A stretch of DNA of 50,731 bases. Origin: Pseudomonas sp. BGr12. GTDB taxonomy: Bacteria; Pseudomonadota; Gammaproteobacteria; Pseudomonadales; Pseudomonadaceae. Numbering within the stretch: the first letter of the stretch is position 1; the number at the start of each line of letters is the position of its first letter. Shown here in pieces: positions 35,035 through 44,398 of the stretch. Location: assembly GCF_030272895.1 (NCBI RefSeq), contig NZ_JALRNF010000044.1, positions 1 to 50,731 on the forward strand, read 5' to 3'. The position numbers and the translations under genes were made by a program. The notes under the pieces were generated by a model. It was not told where the DNA came from. It saw only the letters and a program-made list of their open reading frames with translations, and did no database searches.

Positions 35035-36525
35035 TTACGAAGCATCGATCCAGATGGTCTTGATCTCCGTGTATTGATCGTGGGCCCAGACCGACTTGTC
35101 ACGCCCGCCGAAGCCGGACTCCTTGTAACCACCGAACGGCGTGGAAACATCACCTTCACCGAAACAGTTGACCGTAACCACACCGGCGCGGATCTCCCGA
35201 GACAAGCGCAGGGCATTGCGCAGGCTGCCGGTGTAGGCCGAGGCGGCCAGGCCGTAGACCGTGTCGTTGGCCAGCTCGATGGCTTCATCGAGCGTCGAGA
35301 AGCTGGTGACACTGAGCACCGGCCCGAAGATCTCTTCGACGAACAGCCGGTTGTCGCGCGCCACGCCATCGATGATGGTCGGCTGCACGAACACGCCCGC
35401 CTCGGTCTCGCCGCCGCGCACCACATCAAGCTTGTGCTCGGCGGCATACTCCAGATAGGAACGCACTTTCTCGAAGTGCGCCTTGCTGACCATGGCGCCC
35501 AGGCGGTTGTCCGGGTCCAGCGGGTCGCCCAGCTTCCAGTCGCGCAGGTGCTTGCCGATCAAGTGCAGCAGCTGGTCCTTCACCTCCTTGTGCACGATCA
35601 GGCGCGAGGACGCCGAACAGTTCTCGCCCATGTTCCAGAAGGCCCCGGCGGTCACGTGCTGGGCGACCTGGTCCAGGTCTTCGCAGTCGTTCATGACCAC
35701 GGCCGGGTTCTTGCCACCCAGCTCCAGCACCACGCGCTTGAGGTTGGACTCGGACGCGTACTTGAGGAACAAGCGGCCGGTGTCGGTAGAGCCGGTGAAG
35801 CTGACCATGGCGATATCCATGTGCCGGCCGATGGCTTCACCCGCCTCGCGACCACCACCAGGCACGATGTTGAACACACCGGCCGGGATACCGGCCTGGT
35901 GCGCAAGTTCCGCCACGCGCAGGGCGGTCAGGGTGGTTTCCTTGGCCGGCTTGACGACAATGGAGCAACCGGCGGCCAGTGACGGGCCGATCTTCCAGGC
36001 CAGCATCAGCAGCGGGAAGTTCCACGGCAGCACCAGGCCGACCACACCGATCGGCTCGCGCACCACCAGGGTCACGGCGCCCGCGCCGGTCGGTGCGGTG
36101 CTGTCGTAGATCTTGTCGATCAGCTCGGCATGCCAGCGCAGGGTGTGGATGGTTTCCGGCACATCGACGTTCTGGCACTCACTGACCGGCTTGCCGCTGT
36201 CCAGGCTTTCCAGCACCGCCAGTTCATGGGCGTTGTCTTCGAGCAACTGGGCGAAACGCAGCAGCACCTTCTTGCGCGCCGACGGCGCCTGGCGCTGCCA
36301 GCGACCGTCGTCGAAGGCCCGGCGGGCGGCCGCCACGGCCACGTCGACGTCCTGCACATCACAGGCGGCGACTTCGGCCAGCACCTTCCCGGTAGCCGGG
36401 TTGGTGGTGGTGAAGGTGCGGCCCGACAAGGCATCGCGGAACTCGCCGTCGATGAACGCCTGGGTTCGCGGTTCGAGCCTGGCGGCGATGGCCGCGTATT
36501 GCTCTTTACTCAGTAGTTCGGTCAT
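35035..36525 (-). CDS. Aldehyde dehydrogenase (PuuC-like)
   Basis: A 496-aa NAD(P)-dependent enzyme that oxidises an aldehyde to an acid. PWNFPLLMLAWK is near 168, the general base E268 is in LELGGKNP, and the catalytic C303 is in WNMGENCSASSR. It resembles the PuuC/betaine-aldehyde group. The ATG at 36525 follows the DapA-like gene stop by one base, so translation is coupled. In this island it would act after the FAD oxidoreductase or the DapA-like enzyme. Confidence 0.92.
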   Translation of the reverse strand: MTELLSKEQYAAIAARLEPRTQAFIDGEFRDALSGRTFTTTNPATGKVLAEVAACDVQDVDVAVAAARRAFDDGRWQRQAPSARKKVLLRFAQLLEDNAHELAVLESLDSGKPVSECQNVDVPETIHTLRWHAELIDKIYDSTAPTGAGAVTLVVREPIGVVGLVLPWNFPLLMLAWKIGPSLAAGCSIVVKPAKETTLTALRVAELAHQAGIPAGVFNIVPGGGREAGEAIGRHMDIAMVSFTGSTDTGRLFLKYASESNLKRVVLELGGKNPAVVMNDCEDLDQVAQHVTAGAFWNMGENCSASSRLIVHKEVKDQLLHLIGKHLRDWKLGDPLDPDNRLGAMVSKAHFEKVRSYLEYAAEHKLDVVRGGETEAGVFVQPTIIDGVARDNRLFVEEIFGPVLSVTSFSTLDEAIELANDTVYGLAASAYTGSLRNALRLSREIRAGVVTVNCFGEGDVSTPFGGYKESGFGGRDKSVWAHDQYTEIKTIWIDAS

Positions 36526-36526
36526 T

Positions 36527-37429
36527 TCAGGCACCCTCGGTGATCTGCGCGACAGTGCGCTTGAGCACGCTGATGACATCCTTGAGCGCTTCCTTCTCGC
36601 TGGCTTCCAGGCCCTGCAACGGCGCACGCACGCCACCGGCGCGCAAGCCGTTGAATTCGCAGCCCTGTTTGATCGACTGGACGAACTTGCCGCTTTCGAG
36701 GAAGTCCATCAGCGGCATCATGGCGGCCATGATCCGACGGCCCTTGGCGAAGTCCTTCTCGATCACACAGGCCTCGTACAGGGCCACGTGCTCACGTGGG
36801 ATGAAGTTGGAACCGGCGCACACCCAGCTCGGCGCACCCCAGGCGAAGAACTCCAGGGCCAGGTCGTCCCAGCCGCAGGACAGCGAGATGTGCGGGTATT
36901 GGCAGGCCAGGCGGTGCAGCTGGGCCAGGTCGCCCGAGCTTTCCTTGATGGCGACGATGTTCTTGCACGAGGCCACGGCCTCGAAGAACTCCGGCCCCAT
37001 GCTCACGCCCATGCGCGCCGGGTAGTTGTAGAGCATGATCGGCAGGCCGGCGGCCTGGTCGACGGCCAGTACATGGCGGGCGATTTCCTGCTGGGTCGGC
37101 AGTGCATAGGGTGGCGAACCGACCAGCAGCGCGTCGGCCTTGATGGCCTTGGCGGCTTGCGCGAACGCAACCGAGTCTTCGGTGCGGATGGCGCCGGTAC
37201 CGACGACCAGCGGCAGTCGGCCCTGCAGCACGTCCTTGGCCTGGGCGGCCAGTTCGAGGCGCTCCTGGGTGGTGTGGGCATAGTATTCGCCGGTGGAGCC
37301 GCCAATGACGATGCCATGGACCTTGGACTCGACCAGGTACTCCAGCACCTCGGCGAACGCTGCCTTGTCGATGCTGCCCTCTGCGGTCAGCGGGGTGATT
37401 GCCGGGGTATAGATGCCTTCAAATTTCAC
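36527..37429 (-). CDS. DapA-family lyase/deaminase
   Basis: A 300-aa class I aldolase-fold enzyme. The Schiff-base lysine is K162 in IVAIKESSG, the proton-relay tyrosine is Y134 in LYNYPAR, and the substrate carboxylate loop is GGSTGE (43-48). The start is GTG at 37429, with GGAG 8 nt upstream. A true DapA would not sit with a transporter, an amine oxidase and an aldehyde dehydrogenase. Relatives in such islands include pyrroline-4-hydroxy-2-carboxylate deaminase of hydroxyproline breakdown and keto-acid aldolases. The exact reaction is not decided by sequence. Confidence 0.88.
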   Translation of the reverse strand: MKFEGIYTPAITPLTAEGSIDKAAFAEVLEYLVESKVHGIVIGGSTGEYYAHTTQERLELAAQAKDVLQGRLPLVVGTGAIRTEDSVAFAQAAKAIKADALLVGSPPYALPTQQEIARHVLAVDQAAGLPIMLYNYPARMGVSMGPEFFEAVASCKNIVAIKESSGDLAQLHRLACQYPHISLSCGWDDLALEFFAWGAPSWVCAGSNFIPREHVALYEACVIEKDFAKGRRIMAAMMPLMDFLESGKFVQSIKQGCEFNGLRAGGVRAPLQGLEASEKEALKDVISVLKRTVAQITEGA

Positions 37430-37498
37430 GATGGTTTCTCCATGAGGACAACAGGTCATTCGGGCCGCGCCGGACTGCCCGGCGCGGCGGATCAGGAT

Positions 37499-38827
37499 TC
37501 AGCCCAGGGACGCGGCTTGCTGCAGGTTCAACGAACGGGTTTCGGGGGCCAGGGCCCAGGCGAACAGCAGCCCGACCAGGGTCACCAGGGCGGCGATGTA
37601 CATGGTCTGGGCGATGCCCAGGTGATCCAGGGCCAGGGGCACCAGCCAGGTACCGACCGCCGCGCCGACCCGCGACAACGAGGTGCCGACGCCAACGGCA
37701 AAGGCGCGGATCTCGGTGGGGAACAGTTCGTTGGGGTACACCAGTTGCAACACCTGGGCGCCGCCGATGAACAGCGCGTAGGCGCCGAACAGGGCGAGGA
37801 TCAGCACCTCGGAGCCGGCGTGGAAGACGCCCAGGCCGAACAGCGCCAGGCCCGACCAGAGGAAGCTGTAGATCAGCATGCTGCGCCGGCCCATGGTGTT
37901 GATCAGGCGGGTGGCGACGATGCAGCCGACGACGAACAGGAAGGTGATCGCCACCGAGCCGATGGAGGCCCAGTCGCCCTTGAGGTTGAGCGCCTGCAGC
38001 ACTTTCGGGGCGAAGGCATAGACGGCGAACACGGGAATCACCGAACAGGTCCAGAATACCGTGACAAACAGCATGCGCTTGCCATAGCCGGAGTGCAGCA
38101 GGTTCCAGACCGAAAGCTTCTTGACCTCGGGTTGCTCGGGCAGGTTGCGCAACGAGAACGACGCGCCGTACACCTGCTTGATGATGGCTTCGGCTTCTGC
38201 CGCCCTGCCCTTGCTCAGCAGCCAGCGCGGCGATTCCGGGGTGCCGATGCGCAGCACGAACAGCACCGCACCGATCACTGCCGCGCTGGCCAGCACCAGG
38301 CGCCAGGCATCTTCGCCAGCGTGGCGCAGCAGGAACTCACCGATCACATAGGCGAAGGCGGCACCGGCGAACCAGAGGATGGTCAGGGTGGCCAGGCGCG
38401 GGCCGCGGTTCTTCTTGGGCAGGAACTCCACCAGCAACGAGGTCGCCACCGGATATTCGATGCCGACGGCAATACCGATGGCAAAGCGCAAGAGGAACAG
38501 CATCAAGGCCGATTCCACCCAGTACTGGGCGACGGACGCAAGGATGAACAGGGTCGGGCCGACGAAGAACAGGCGCTTGCGCCCCAGGCGGTCGGTCAGC
38601 CAGCCACCGAGAAAGCCACCGAAGAAAATCCCGATCAGCGCGGACGCGGCGATCATGCCCTGCCAGAAGCTGGACAGGCTCAGGCCGGCGGACATCTGCA
38701 CCATGGCCACGCCAATGATGCTCAGGACATAGCCGTCGACAAAAGAGCCGCCACCGGAACGCAGGGTGAGCAACTGGTGAAAGCGATTAAGCGGTACATC
38801 TTCAACAGAAATATTAGGAATTGTCAT
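37499..38827 (-). CDS. MFS transporter (sugar-porter-like)
   Basis: A 442-aa inner-membrane permease with twelve predicted helices. MFS signatures are GGWLTDRLGRKRLF after helix 2 and the matching RLINTMGRRSML after helix 8; the sequence RFAIGIAVGIEYPVATSLLVEF fits the sugar porter or NiaP-like branch. AAGGGA precedes the ATG. It shares the strand with the DapA-like and aldehyde dehydrogenase genes (69-nt gap) and probably imports the same substrate as, or an intermediate related to, the ABC system nearby. Confidence 0.88.
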   Translation of the reverse strand: MTIPNISVEDVPLNRFHQLLTLRSGGGSFVDGYVLSIIGVAMVQMSAGLSLSSFWQGMIAASALIGIFFGGFLGGWLTDRLGRKRLFFVGPTLFILASVAQYWVESALMLFLLRFAIGIAVGIEYPVATSLLVEFLPKKNRGPRLATLTILWFAGAAFAYVIGEFLLRHAGEDAWRLVLASAAVIGAVLFVLRIGTPESPRWLLSKGRAAEAEAIIKQVYGASFSLRNLPEQPEVKKLSVWNLLHSGYGKRMLFVTVFWTCSVIPVFAVYAFAPKVLQALNLKGDWASIGSVAITFLFVVGCIVATRLINTMGRRSMLIYSFLWSGLALFGLGVFHAGSEVLILALFGAYALFIGGAQVLQLVYPNELFPTEIRAFAVGVGTSLSRVGAAVGTWLVPLALDHLGIAQTMYIAALVTLVGLLFAWALAPETRSLNLQQAASLG

Positions 38828-39011
38828 TATTGTTCCCTTCTATTACCAAGTGCCTGTCTGAATGGCGGGCGAGCGAGTCCGCGAAACTGAAAACACACTT
38901 CAGTTCCGGCAGATCGACACGCCGCGCCGATCAGTTATTTCGAGCAATAAGGTCCACACGCCGGACAATTACTGTCCAGCCAGTTATCGATGAATAACTA
39001 ACTCAGGAAGA

Positions 39012-40331
39012 TCAGCTTTCTTTGCCGGCTCGGTATTGTCCCCACAGCAGATTGAGGTTCAGACCCAGCGAAACCAGCGGCTTCGGTGGATTCGCACAGG
39101 GCCCTGGTGCTTGCAGGAGAAAGTCGATCAACTCATTACTTTCGCCTGCCAGCCAATCGGCCAGAAGTTTTCCGGTGACCGTACCGCGGGTCACGCCCAA
39201 TCCATTGCAACATAACGCGCCATAAACATTCGGGGCCAACTGGCCGAAGAAGCCCATATGGTTTCTCGACAAGGCCAGCGCGCCGCCCCAGGTGTATTCG
39301 AACGGCACATCCGGAAGCATCGGGAAGCGGCGTTCGAACGAAGCGTGGTGACGGTTGGCAAAGCGCGCCAGGTACTTGCGATTGCTGCGCCCGTCGGGGT
39401 TGAAACTGAAACTGTTGCGGATCAGCAGGCGGTTGTCCGGCGTGCGCCGCACGGTGGTGCCGAACGGGTCCGCCGGGATCACGCCCCAGTATGGCTTGCC
39501 GCCCAGGCGTGCCTGCTCCTCGGCCGTTAGCGGACGGGTCAGGCTGGCGTAGGTGAACACCGGCAGCATGCGGCCCTTGAGAAAGCCGAAGCTCATGCCG
39601 AAGGCGTTGTTGGCCAGCACCAGCTTGTCGGCGGTGATGCTGCCGTTGGCATGGCGCAGGACGGTCTTCTCGCCGTATTCGACATCGCTGATGGCGGTGC
39701 GCTCGTAGAGCGTCACATTGGCCGGCAGGTTGTCGGCCAGGCCCTTGACCAGGGCTGCCGGCTGGATCAACGCCGTGCCCGGGGTGAACAGGGCCTTGCG
39801 GTAGAACGAGGTGCCGATGTGCTCGGGCAGGTCATCCTGCTCGATCATTTCATAGGGCTGCTCGAGCTTGTCGAGGCCGCGCCGGTAGGCTTCCAGCACC
39901 GCGATGCCACGGTCTTCCACGGCCGCCTGGTACTTGCCGCAGTGCTTGAACTGGCAATCGATGTTGTAGCGCTCGACCAGTTCCTTGAGAAACGACTGGC
40001 CACCCAGGTTGAGCTTCAAGGTGGTCCTGGCGATGGCGATATCACCAATGTAATCCTCGGCACCGATGTCGTGGGGCAGGTCGATGGCAAATCCGGCATT
40101 GCGCCCGGAGGTGCCGAAGCCCACTTCCTGGGCTTCGATCAGCACGATTTCCTCATCGGGAAAATGCACCGCCAGCTGGCGCGCAGCGGCAAGGCCGGTG
40201 AAGCCGGCGCCGAGCACCACCCAGCGTGCCTTGGTATGCCCGAAGTGGGCAGGCCGGGGCTTGCGGGGCTTGCTCAGGTGAAACCAGCCACAGGTGGCAT
40301 CATCGGCAGGCAGCGAGGTTACTCTAGTCAT
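39012..40331 (-). CDS. FAD-dependent amine/amino-acid oxidoreductase (DAO family, PuuB-like)
   Basis: A 439-aa flavoprotein. The FAD-binding fold is VVLGAGFTGLAAARQL near residues 38-53, followed by the PuuB/DadA-type FGTSGRNAGFAID. The C-terminal half has the WGGALALSRNHMGFFGQL and GLGVTRGTVTGKLLADW segments that close the FAD site. It would oxidise a C-N bond to imine, giving an aldehyde or cyclic imine. I use the ATG at 40331 (AGGT upstream); an earlier TTG in frame has no proper spacing. The 184-bp gap to the MFS gene suggests a separate or partly separate transcript. Confidence 0.88.
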   Translation of the reverse strand: MTRVTSLPADDATCGWFHLSKPRKPRPAHFGHTKARWVVLGAGFTGLAAARQLAVHFPDEEIVLIEAQEVGFGTSGRNAGFAIDLPHDIGAEDYIGDIAIARTTLKLNLGGQSFLKELVERYNIDCQFKHCGKYQAAVEDRGIAVLEAYRRGLDKLEQPYEMIEQDDLPEHIGTSFYRKALFTPGTALIQPAALVKGLADNLPANVTLYERTAISDVEYGEKTVLRHANGSITADKLVLANNAFGMSFGFLKGRMLPVFTYASLTRPLTAEEQARLGGKPYWGVIPADPFGTTVRRTPDNRLLIRNSFSFNPDGRSNRKYLARFANRHHASFERRFPMLPDVPFEYTWGGALALSRNHMGFFGQLAPNVYGALCCNGLGVTRGTVTGKLLADWLAGESNELIDFLLQAPGPCANPPKPLVSLGLNLNLLWGQYRAGKES

Positions 40332-40410
40332 ATCGTGAACCTGGGTATTGTTGTTAGCGTTCAATCCCCCCGGGCCCTGGGTCGAAACCCCGGGCCCGGG
40401 ATTTCAATCT

Positions 40411-41133
40411 TCAGAAGACCAGCGCCACATCCATGCCCTCCGGCGCCGCGTATTCGGCCATGCGTCGACGCGACAGCTCGAAGTGGGCACGCACCAGCTG
40501 CCCGGCCCGTTCCGGATCACGCCGCTCGATCGCCTCGATCATCTGGTCGTGCTGGTCGCAGGCCAGCTCCAGGTCGCGCTGCATGTCGTCGGTGGTCGGG
40601 TGGCGGTAGAAAATCTTGCCCAGCCGGGTGTGGTCGATCAGCAGGCGCCGCAGGCTGGGCATGAGGTAGTCGTTGTGCGCCATCTTGCCGATCTCCAGGT
40701 GGAACTCGTCGTTGTAGAGCACGCGGTTCTCCACGTCCTGCTCCTGGATCGCCTTGCGGAACAGGGCCTGGATAGCCTTGAGCGCCTCGATTTCGGCCGC
40801 GGTCGCGTGGGTGGCGGCCAGCTGCGTGGTGGCGATGTAGATCAGCGGTGCGGCCAGGAAGAAGCTGTGCAACGAATCGTGGTTCATGGCCGCCACCCGC
40901 GGGGCGCGGTTGGCCTCCAGCTCGATGTAGCCCTCGGCGGCGATCTGGCGCAGCAACTCGCGCACCGGCGGTCGCGACAGGCCGAACTCGTCGCTCAAGG
41001 CCAACTCGTCGACGACCGCGCCTGGCGCCATCTCCATGCTCAGGATGCGCCGGCGCAGGGCGTCGGCCAGCAAACCCTTGCGGTCCTGGGGCACTTCAGC
41101 GGTGGTCGATTGGACATCAGCGGTGGCTTTCAT
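40411..41133 (-). CDS. GntR-family regulator with FCD domain (first of a pair)
   Basis: A 240-aa regulator. The winged helix is at the N-terminus (LADALRRRILSMEMAPGAVV, then LSRPPVRELLRQIAAEGYIE) and the C-terminal FCD domain carries the metal-site-type histidines (NDEFHLEIGKMAHNDYL, HDQMIEAIERRDPE). AAGG lies before the ATG at 41133; an ATG seven codons upstream is possible. It is divergent from a clear paralog. Gene position suggests control of the oxidoreductase and catabolic genes on its strand. Confidence 0.9.
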   Translation of the reverse strand: MKATADVQSTTAEVPQDRKGLLADALRRRILSMEMAPGAVVDELALSDEFGLSRPPVRELLRQIAAEGYIELEANRAPRVAAMNHDSLHSFFLAAPLIYIATTQLAATHATAAEIEALKAIQALFRKAIQEQDVENRVLYNDEFHLEIGKMAHNDYLMPSLRRLLIDHTRLGKIFYRHPTTDDMQRDLELACDQHDQMIEAIERRDPERAGQLVRAHFELSRRRMAEYAAPEGMDVALVF

Positions 41134-41159
41134 GGCAGCCTTCTTAGTGGTCATAGGTC

Positions 41160-41213
41160 TGTGTCTACAATTTGTATAATGACTATAGGGCAGCGTTAGA
41201 CAATGTGTCTACA
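41160..41213. promoter_or_regulatory. Candidate promoter and operator between the two GntR genes
   Basis: TGTGTCTACA occurs twice as a direct repeat, at 41160-41169 and 41204-41213. Between them, on the minus strand, TTGTCT (-35) and ATTATA (-10) make a plausible promoter for the first gntR gene with 17-nt spacing. On the plus-strand side of the 367-bp divergent region, GTATACACAAAGAATACAAT near 41395 could be the counterpart for the second gene. No binding consensus can be proven. Confidence 0.4.
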
Positions 41214-41500
41214 GCTGATTCGATGAACGGTTTCCCTGGCGAATGTCCCCTGCTTATGGGGGTTTGGCAACCTTTTGTCCGCCCGCGACAGGTACATTTC
41301 CGTTCGCGCCGGCGACCCGGTTACGCAGGCCGCGCGTAGATCGATGAAAAGCCTAGAGAAACCGCGGCCTGCGTGTATTTTTCCAGAATTCTATCGGTAT
41401 ACACAAAGAATACAATTCGATTGACCGCTTCGAAAACCCGTGCGAGTCTGCTCTGGAAGTCAACGAATCCGGGTAGTCCGTCGCATACGGAGGTTCCAAG

Positions 41501-42193
41501 GTGAGAAGTGGCAAGAGCGATTTGTACGAGGATCTGAAACGCCAGATCCTGACCATGGAGCTGGACCCGGACCAGGTGCTGGACGAACTGGGCCTGAGCG
41601 AACGCTACGGCCTCTCGCGCACCCCGGTACGGGAAGTGTTCCGCCGCCTGGCCGGCGAAGGCTACCTGGCCATTGAAGAGAACCGCGGTGCCCGGGTCGC
41701 ACCGATGAACCATTCGACCCTGAGGAATTTCTTTCTGGTGGCGCCCATGGTCTATGCGGCGATCGGCCGGCTGGCGGTGCAGAACTTCAAGCCGGGCCAG
41801 CTCAACGACCTCAAGGCCACCCAGGAACGCTTCCGTCGCGCAAGCCTGGGCCACGACGCGCTGTCGATGGTGGTGGAGAACAACCGCTTCCACCAGATCA
41901 TGGGCGAGATGTCCGGCAACCCTTATCTGGAGCCCAGCCTGGGGCGCCTGCTGATCGACCATGCGCGCATCGGCCATACCTTCTTCCGCCCGCGCAACGA
42001 ACAGATGGAACAGCACCTGGTGCTGGCCGTCGAGCATCACGACGCCTTTATCGAGGCCTTCGGCAAACACGATGAGTCTGCCGTGGTCGACCTGGTGTTC
42101 GAGCACTGGGAACTGTCGCGGGGAAACATGCAGATGTTCATCGCGCCCGAGTCCATCAATGCCGACGCACTGATCGATGACAGGTTTGGCTGA
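41501..42193 (+). CDS. GntR-family regulator with FCD domain (second of a pair)
   Basis: A 230-aa regulator, GTG start with GGAGG 8 nt upstream. The winged helix (LYEDLKRQILTMELDPDQVL, then LSRTPVREVFRRLAGEGYLA) and FCD domain (ENNRFHQIMGEMSGNPYLEP, HHDAFIEAFGKHDES) align along their length with the divergent neighbour, including RVAPMNHSTLRNFFLVAPM against RVAAMNHDSLHSFFLAAPL. The pair arose by duplication. It precedes the ABC importer operon on the same strand and may control it. Confidence 0.9.
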   Translation: MRSGKSDLYEDLKRQILTMELDPDQVLDELGLSERYGLSRTPVREVFRRLAGEGYLAIEENRGARVAPMNHSTLRNFFLVAPMVYAAIGRLAVQNFKPGQLNDLKATQERFRRASLGHDALSMVVENNRFHQIMGEMSGNPYLEPSLGRLLIDHARIGHTFFRPRNEQMEQHLVLAVEHHDAFIEAFGKHDESAVVDLVFEHWELSRGNMQMFIAPESINADALIDDRFG

Positions 42194-42270
42194 AAGCGCA
42201 GCCACCTTTTTCTGAACCGGTGACGACAGGAGTCACGCACGGTACGCGGCAAGAAGCCTGCGGGGTGAAC

Positions 42271-42292
42271 CCTGCGCCGGATTCGGCGCAGG
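42271..42292 (+). terminator. Hairpin between gntR and the ABC operon
   Basis: CCTGCGCCG and CGGCGCAGG form a perfect 9-bp stem with a GATT loop. A second palindrome, GGGGCCTGCAGGCCCC, follows at 42316-42331. Neither has a U-run; they may end the gntR transcript or structure the leader of the binding-protein mRNA. Confidence 0.5.
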
Positions 42293-42358
42293 CAGGTGAA
42301 ATTCAATAACAACACGGGGCCTGCAGGCCCCAACCGACACCACAACAGGAGCTTCATT

Positions 42359-43210
42359 ATGAATCGCTTTTGCAAGGCACTCTGCACACTGGCACTGGTC
42401 GGCCTGGGCATCGCCCAGGTACAGGCCGAGGAAAAGGTCATCAACATGGGCACCCTGTCCTGGGAAGACCTTACCCCGATCACCGGCATCACCAAGAAAG
42501 CCCTGGAAGATCAAGGCTACACAGTCAATGTCACCTCCTTCTCCGAATGGGGCATCGCCTACGCCGCCTTGAGCAAGGGCGATGTGCAGGTCCTCGCTTC
42601 GCAGATCGACTATGTGGCCCAGGACTACTGGAACAAGAACAAGAACAAGCTGGAGAAGATCTCACCGGTGTCCCACGGCCTCTACCAGGCCATCGCCGTG
42701 CCCAAGTACGTGACCATCGACTCGCTGGAGCAGCTCAACGAGCAGGCTGACAAGTTCGGCAACAAGATCGTCGGCATCGAGCCCGGTTCGGGGCTGATGA
42801 GCGAAGCCGCAACGGCCGTCAAAGAATACGGCCTGAAACTCAACCTGCTCGAAGGCAGTACCGCAGCCATGACCGCCGCCCTGAAGTCGGCCGTTGACCG
42901 CAAGGAATGGGTCGCCGTGACCCTGTGGGAACCGTCGTGGATGTTCCAGAAGTTCGACGTCAAGTTCCTCAAGGACCCCAAGGGCGCCTTCGCCCCGCCC
43001 CAGGGCTACTACTGGATCGGCCAGAAAGGCTTCTCGGCGAACAACCCGCAGGCGCGTGAAGTGATTGCCGGCGTGTATGTGCCGCTGGCCGACATCACCG
43101 CCATCAATGGCGCGGTCAAGGATGGCAAGTCCATGGACCAGGCGATCAAGGACTGGACCGACAGCCACGCCGAGCTGCTCAAGCGCTGGAACAACATTAA
43201 AAAGTACTGA
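42359..43210 (+). CDS. Periplasmic substrate-binding protein, glycine betaine/proline type
   Basis: A 283-aa OpuAC-family binding protein with a signal peptide (CKALCTLALVGLGIAQVQA, cleaved near residue 23). The mature N-terminus EKVINMGTLSWEDLTPITGI and later VTLWEPSWMFQKFDVKFL are typical of ProX/ChoX-like proteins, whose Trp and Tyr box binds quaternary ammonium groups. AGGAG precedes the ATG. It is the first gene of a four-gene importer. The ligand could be a betaine, proline-like or choline-like compound. Confidence 0.92.
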   Translation: MNRFCKALCTLALVGLGIAQVQAEEKVINMGTLSWEDLTPITGITKKALEDQGYTVNVTSFSEWGIAYAALSKGDVQVLASQIDYVAQDYWNKNKNKLEKISPVSHGLYQAIAVPKYVTIDSLEQLNEQADKFGNKIVGIEPGSGLMSEAATAVKEYGLKLNLLEGSTAAMTAALKSAVDRKEWVAVTLWEPSWMFQKFDVKFLKDPKGAFAPPQGYYWIGQKGFSANNPQAREVIAGVYVPLADITAINGAVKDGKSMDQAIKDWTDSHAELLKRWNNIKKY

Positions 43211-43285
43211 GTTGTCCTTTTACAGCCACTGCCGAACTTGAACTGACAAGAACAAACCAGAAACCTCTGGTTCGTCGGGTGCGAT

Positions 43286-44398
43286 ATGAATACGAATAAC
43301 GCTGAAGAAGTACTGGTTGATTGCCGATCCGTGTGGAAGGTGTTTGGCGACAGGGCCCCTGCCGCCATGCAGGCCTACCGCGACCAGGGATTGTCGAAGA
43401 AGCAGATCCTGCAGGATTTCGGTTGTGTGGTCGGCGTCTCGGACGTCAGCCTGCAGGTACGCCGCGGCGAGATCTTCTGCATCATGGGCCTGTCGGGCAG
43501 TGGCAAGTCCACCCTGATCCGCCTGCTCAACCGGCTGATCACCCCCACCGCCGGCGAAGTGCTGGTCAAGGGCAAGGATATCGCCAAGCTCGATACCGCG
43601 ACCTTGCGCGAGGTACGGGCCAAGCACATCGGCATGGTGTTCCAGAGCGTCGCCCTGCTGCCACACCGCACGGTGCTGGAAAACGCCGCGTTCGGCCTTG
43701 AGGTGCAAGGCGTGGGCAAGGCCGAACGCCACGCCGTGGCCGAGCGGGCACTGGCCAAGGTCGGCCTCGGCGACTGGGCTGCCCGCTATCCGGACGAACT
43801 GTCCGGCGGCATGCAGCAACGGGTCGGCCTGGCCCGGGCGATTGCCTCCGACCCTGAGGTCATCCTCATGGACGAACCCTTCAGCGCCCTCGACCCGCTG
43901 ATCCGTCGGCAACTGCAGGACGAGTTCCGCCAGTTGACCAAGTCGCTGGGCAAGTCCGCCGTGTTCATCACCCATGACCTGGAGGAAGCGATCCGCATCG
44001 GCGACCGCATCGCGATCATGAAGGATGGCGTGATCATCCAGGAAGGCACCGCCGAACAGATCGTGCTGAGCCCGGCCGATGACTATGTGGCGGAATTCGT
44101 CGCCGGCATCTCCCGGCTGCACCTGGTCAAGGCGCACTCGATCATGACCTCGCCGGCCGATTACCGCGCCGCGCATCCCGAGGTCGATCTGGCCAGCCTC
44201 GCCAGCGCCAGCCCGCAAAGCGATCTCGACACCTTGATCAACCTGATGGTGCGCTGCGGCCAGGATGCCCTGGGCATCGTCCAGGAGGGCGTGGTAGTCG
44301 GCATCGTCACCCAGCGCGACCTATTGCGCGGGGTGCAGGGCTCGTCCGAGCACGAAGGGCTCGATCAGCCTGTCACGCAGCTGGAGAAGTCGCTATGA
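43286..44398 (+). CDS. Betaine-type ABC transporter ATPase (ProV/ChoV-like)
   Basis: A 370-aa ATPase of the OpuA/ProV group. The N-terminal extension (YRDQGLSKKQILQDFGCVVG) is typical of ProV. Walker A is GLSGSGKST, the Q-loop is in GMVFQSVALLPHRT, the signature is LSGGMQQRVGLARA and Walker B is VILMDEPFSALDP. The C-terminal region (about 275-370) has a CBS-like half (DALGIVQEGVVVGIVTQRDL), possibly an osmotic or regulatory sensor. It overlaps the next gene by 4 nt. Confidence 0.92.
   Translation: MNTNNAEEVLVDCRSVWKVFGDRAPAAMQAYRDQGLSKKQILQDFGCVVGVSDVSLQVRRGEIFCIMGLSGSGKSTLIRLLNRLITPTAGEVLVKGKDIAKLDTATLREVRAKHIGMVFQSVALLPHRTVLENAAFGLEVQGVGKAERHAVAERALAKVGLGDWAARYPDELSGGMQQRVGLARAIASDPEVILMDEPFSALDPLIRRQLQDEFRQLTKSLGKSAVFITHDLEEAIRIGDRIAIMKDGVIIQEGTAEQIVLSPADDYVAEFVAGISRLHLVKAHSIMTSPADYRAAHPEVDLASLASASPQSDLDTLINLMVRCGQDALGIVQEGVVVGIVTQRDLLRGVQGSSEHEGLDQPVTQLEKSL

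Noticed and set aside
36113..38890. A 925-residue plus-strand open frame
   Set aside because: It is antisense to the aldehyde dehydrogenase, DapA-like and MFS genes and has low-complexity composition.
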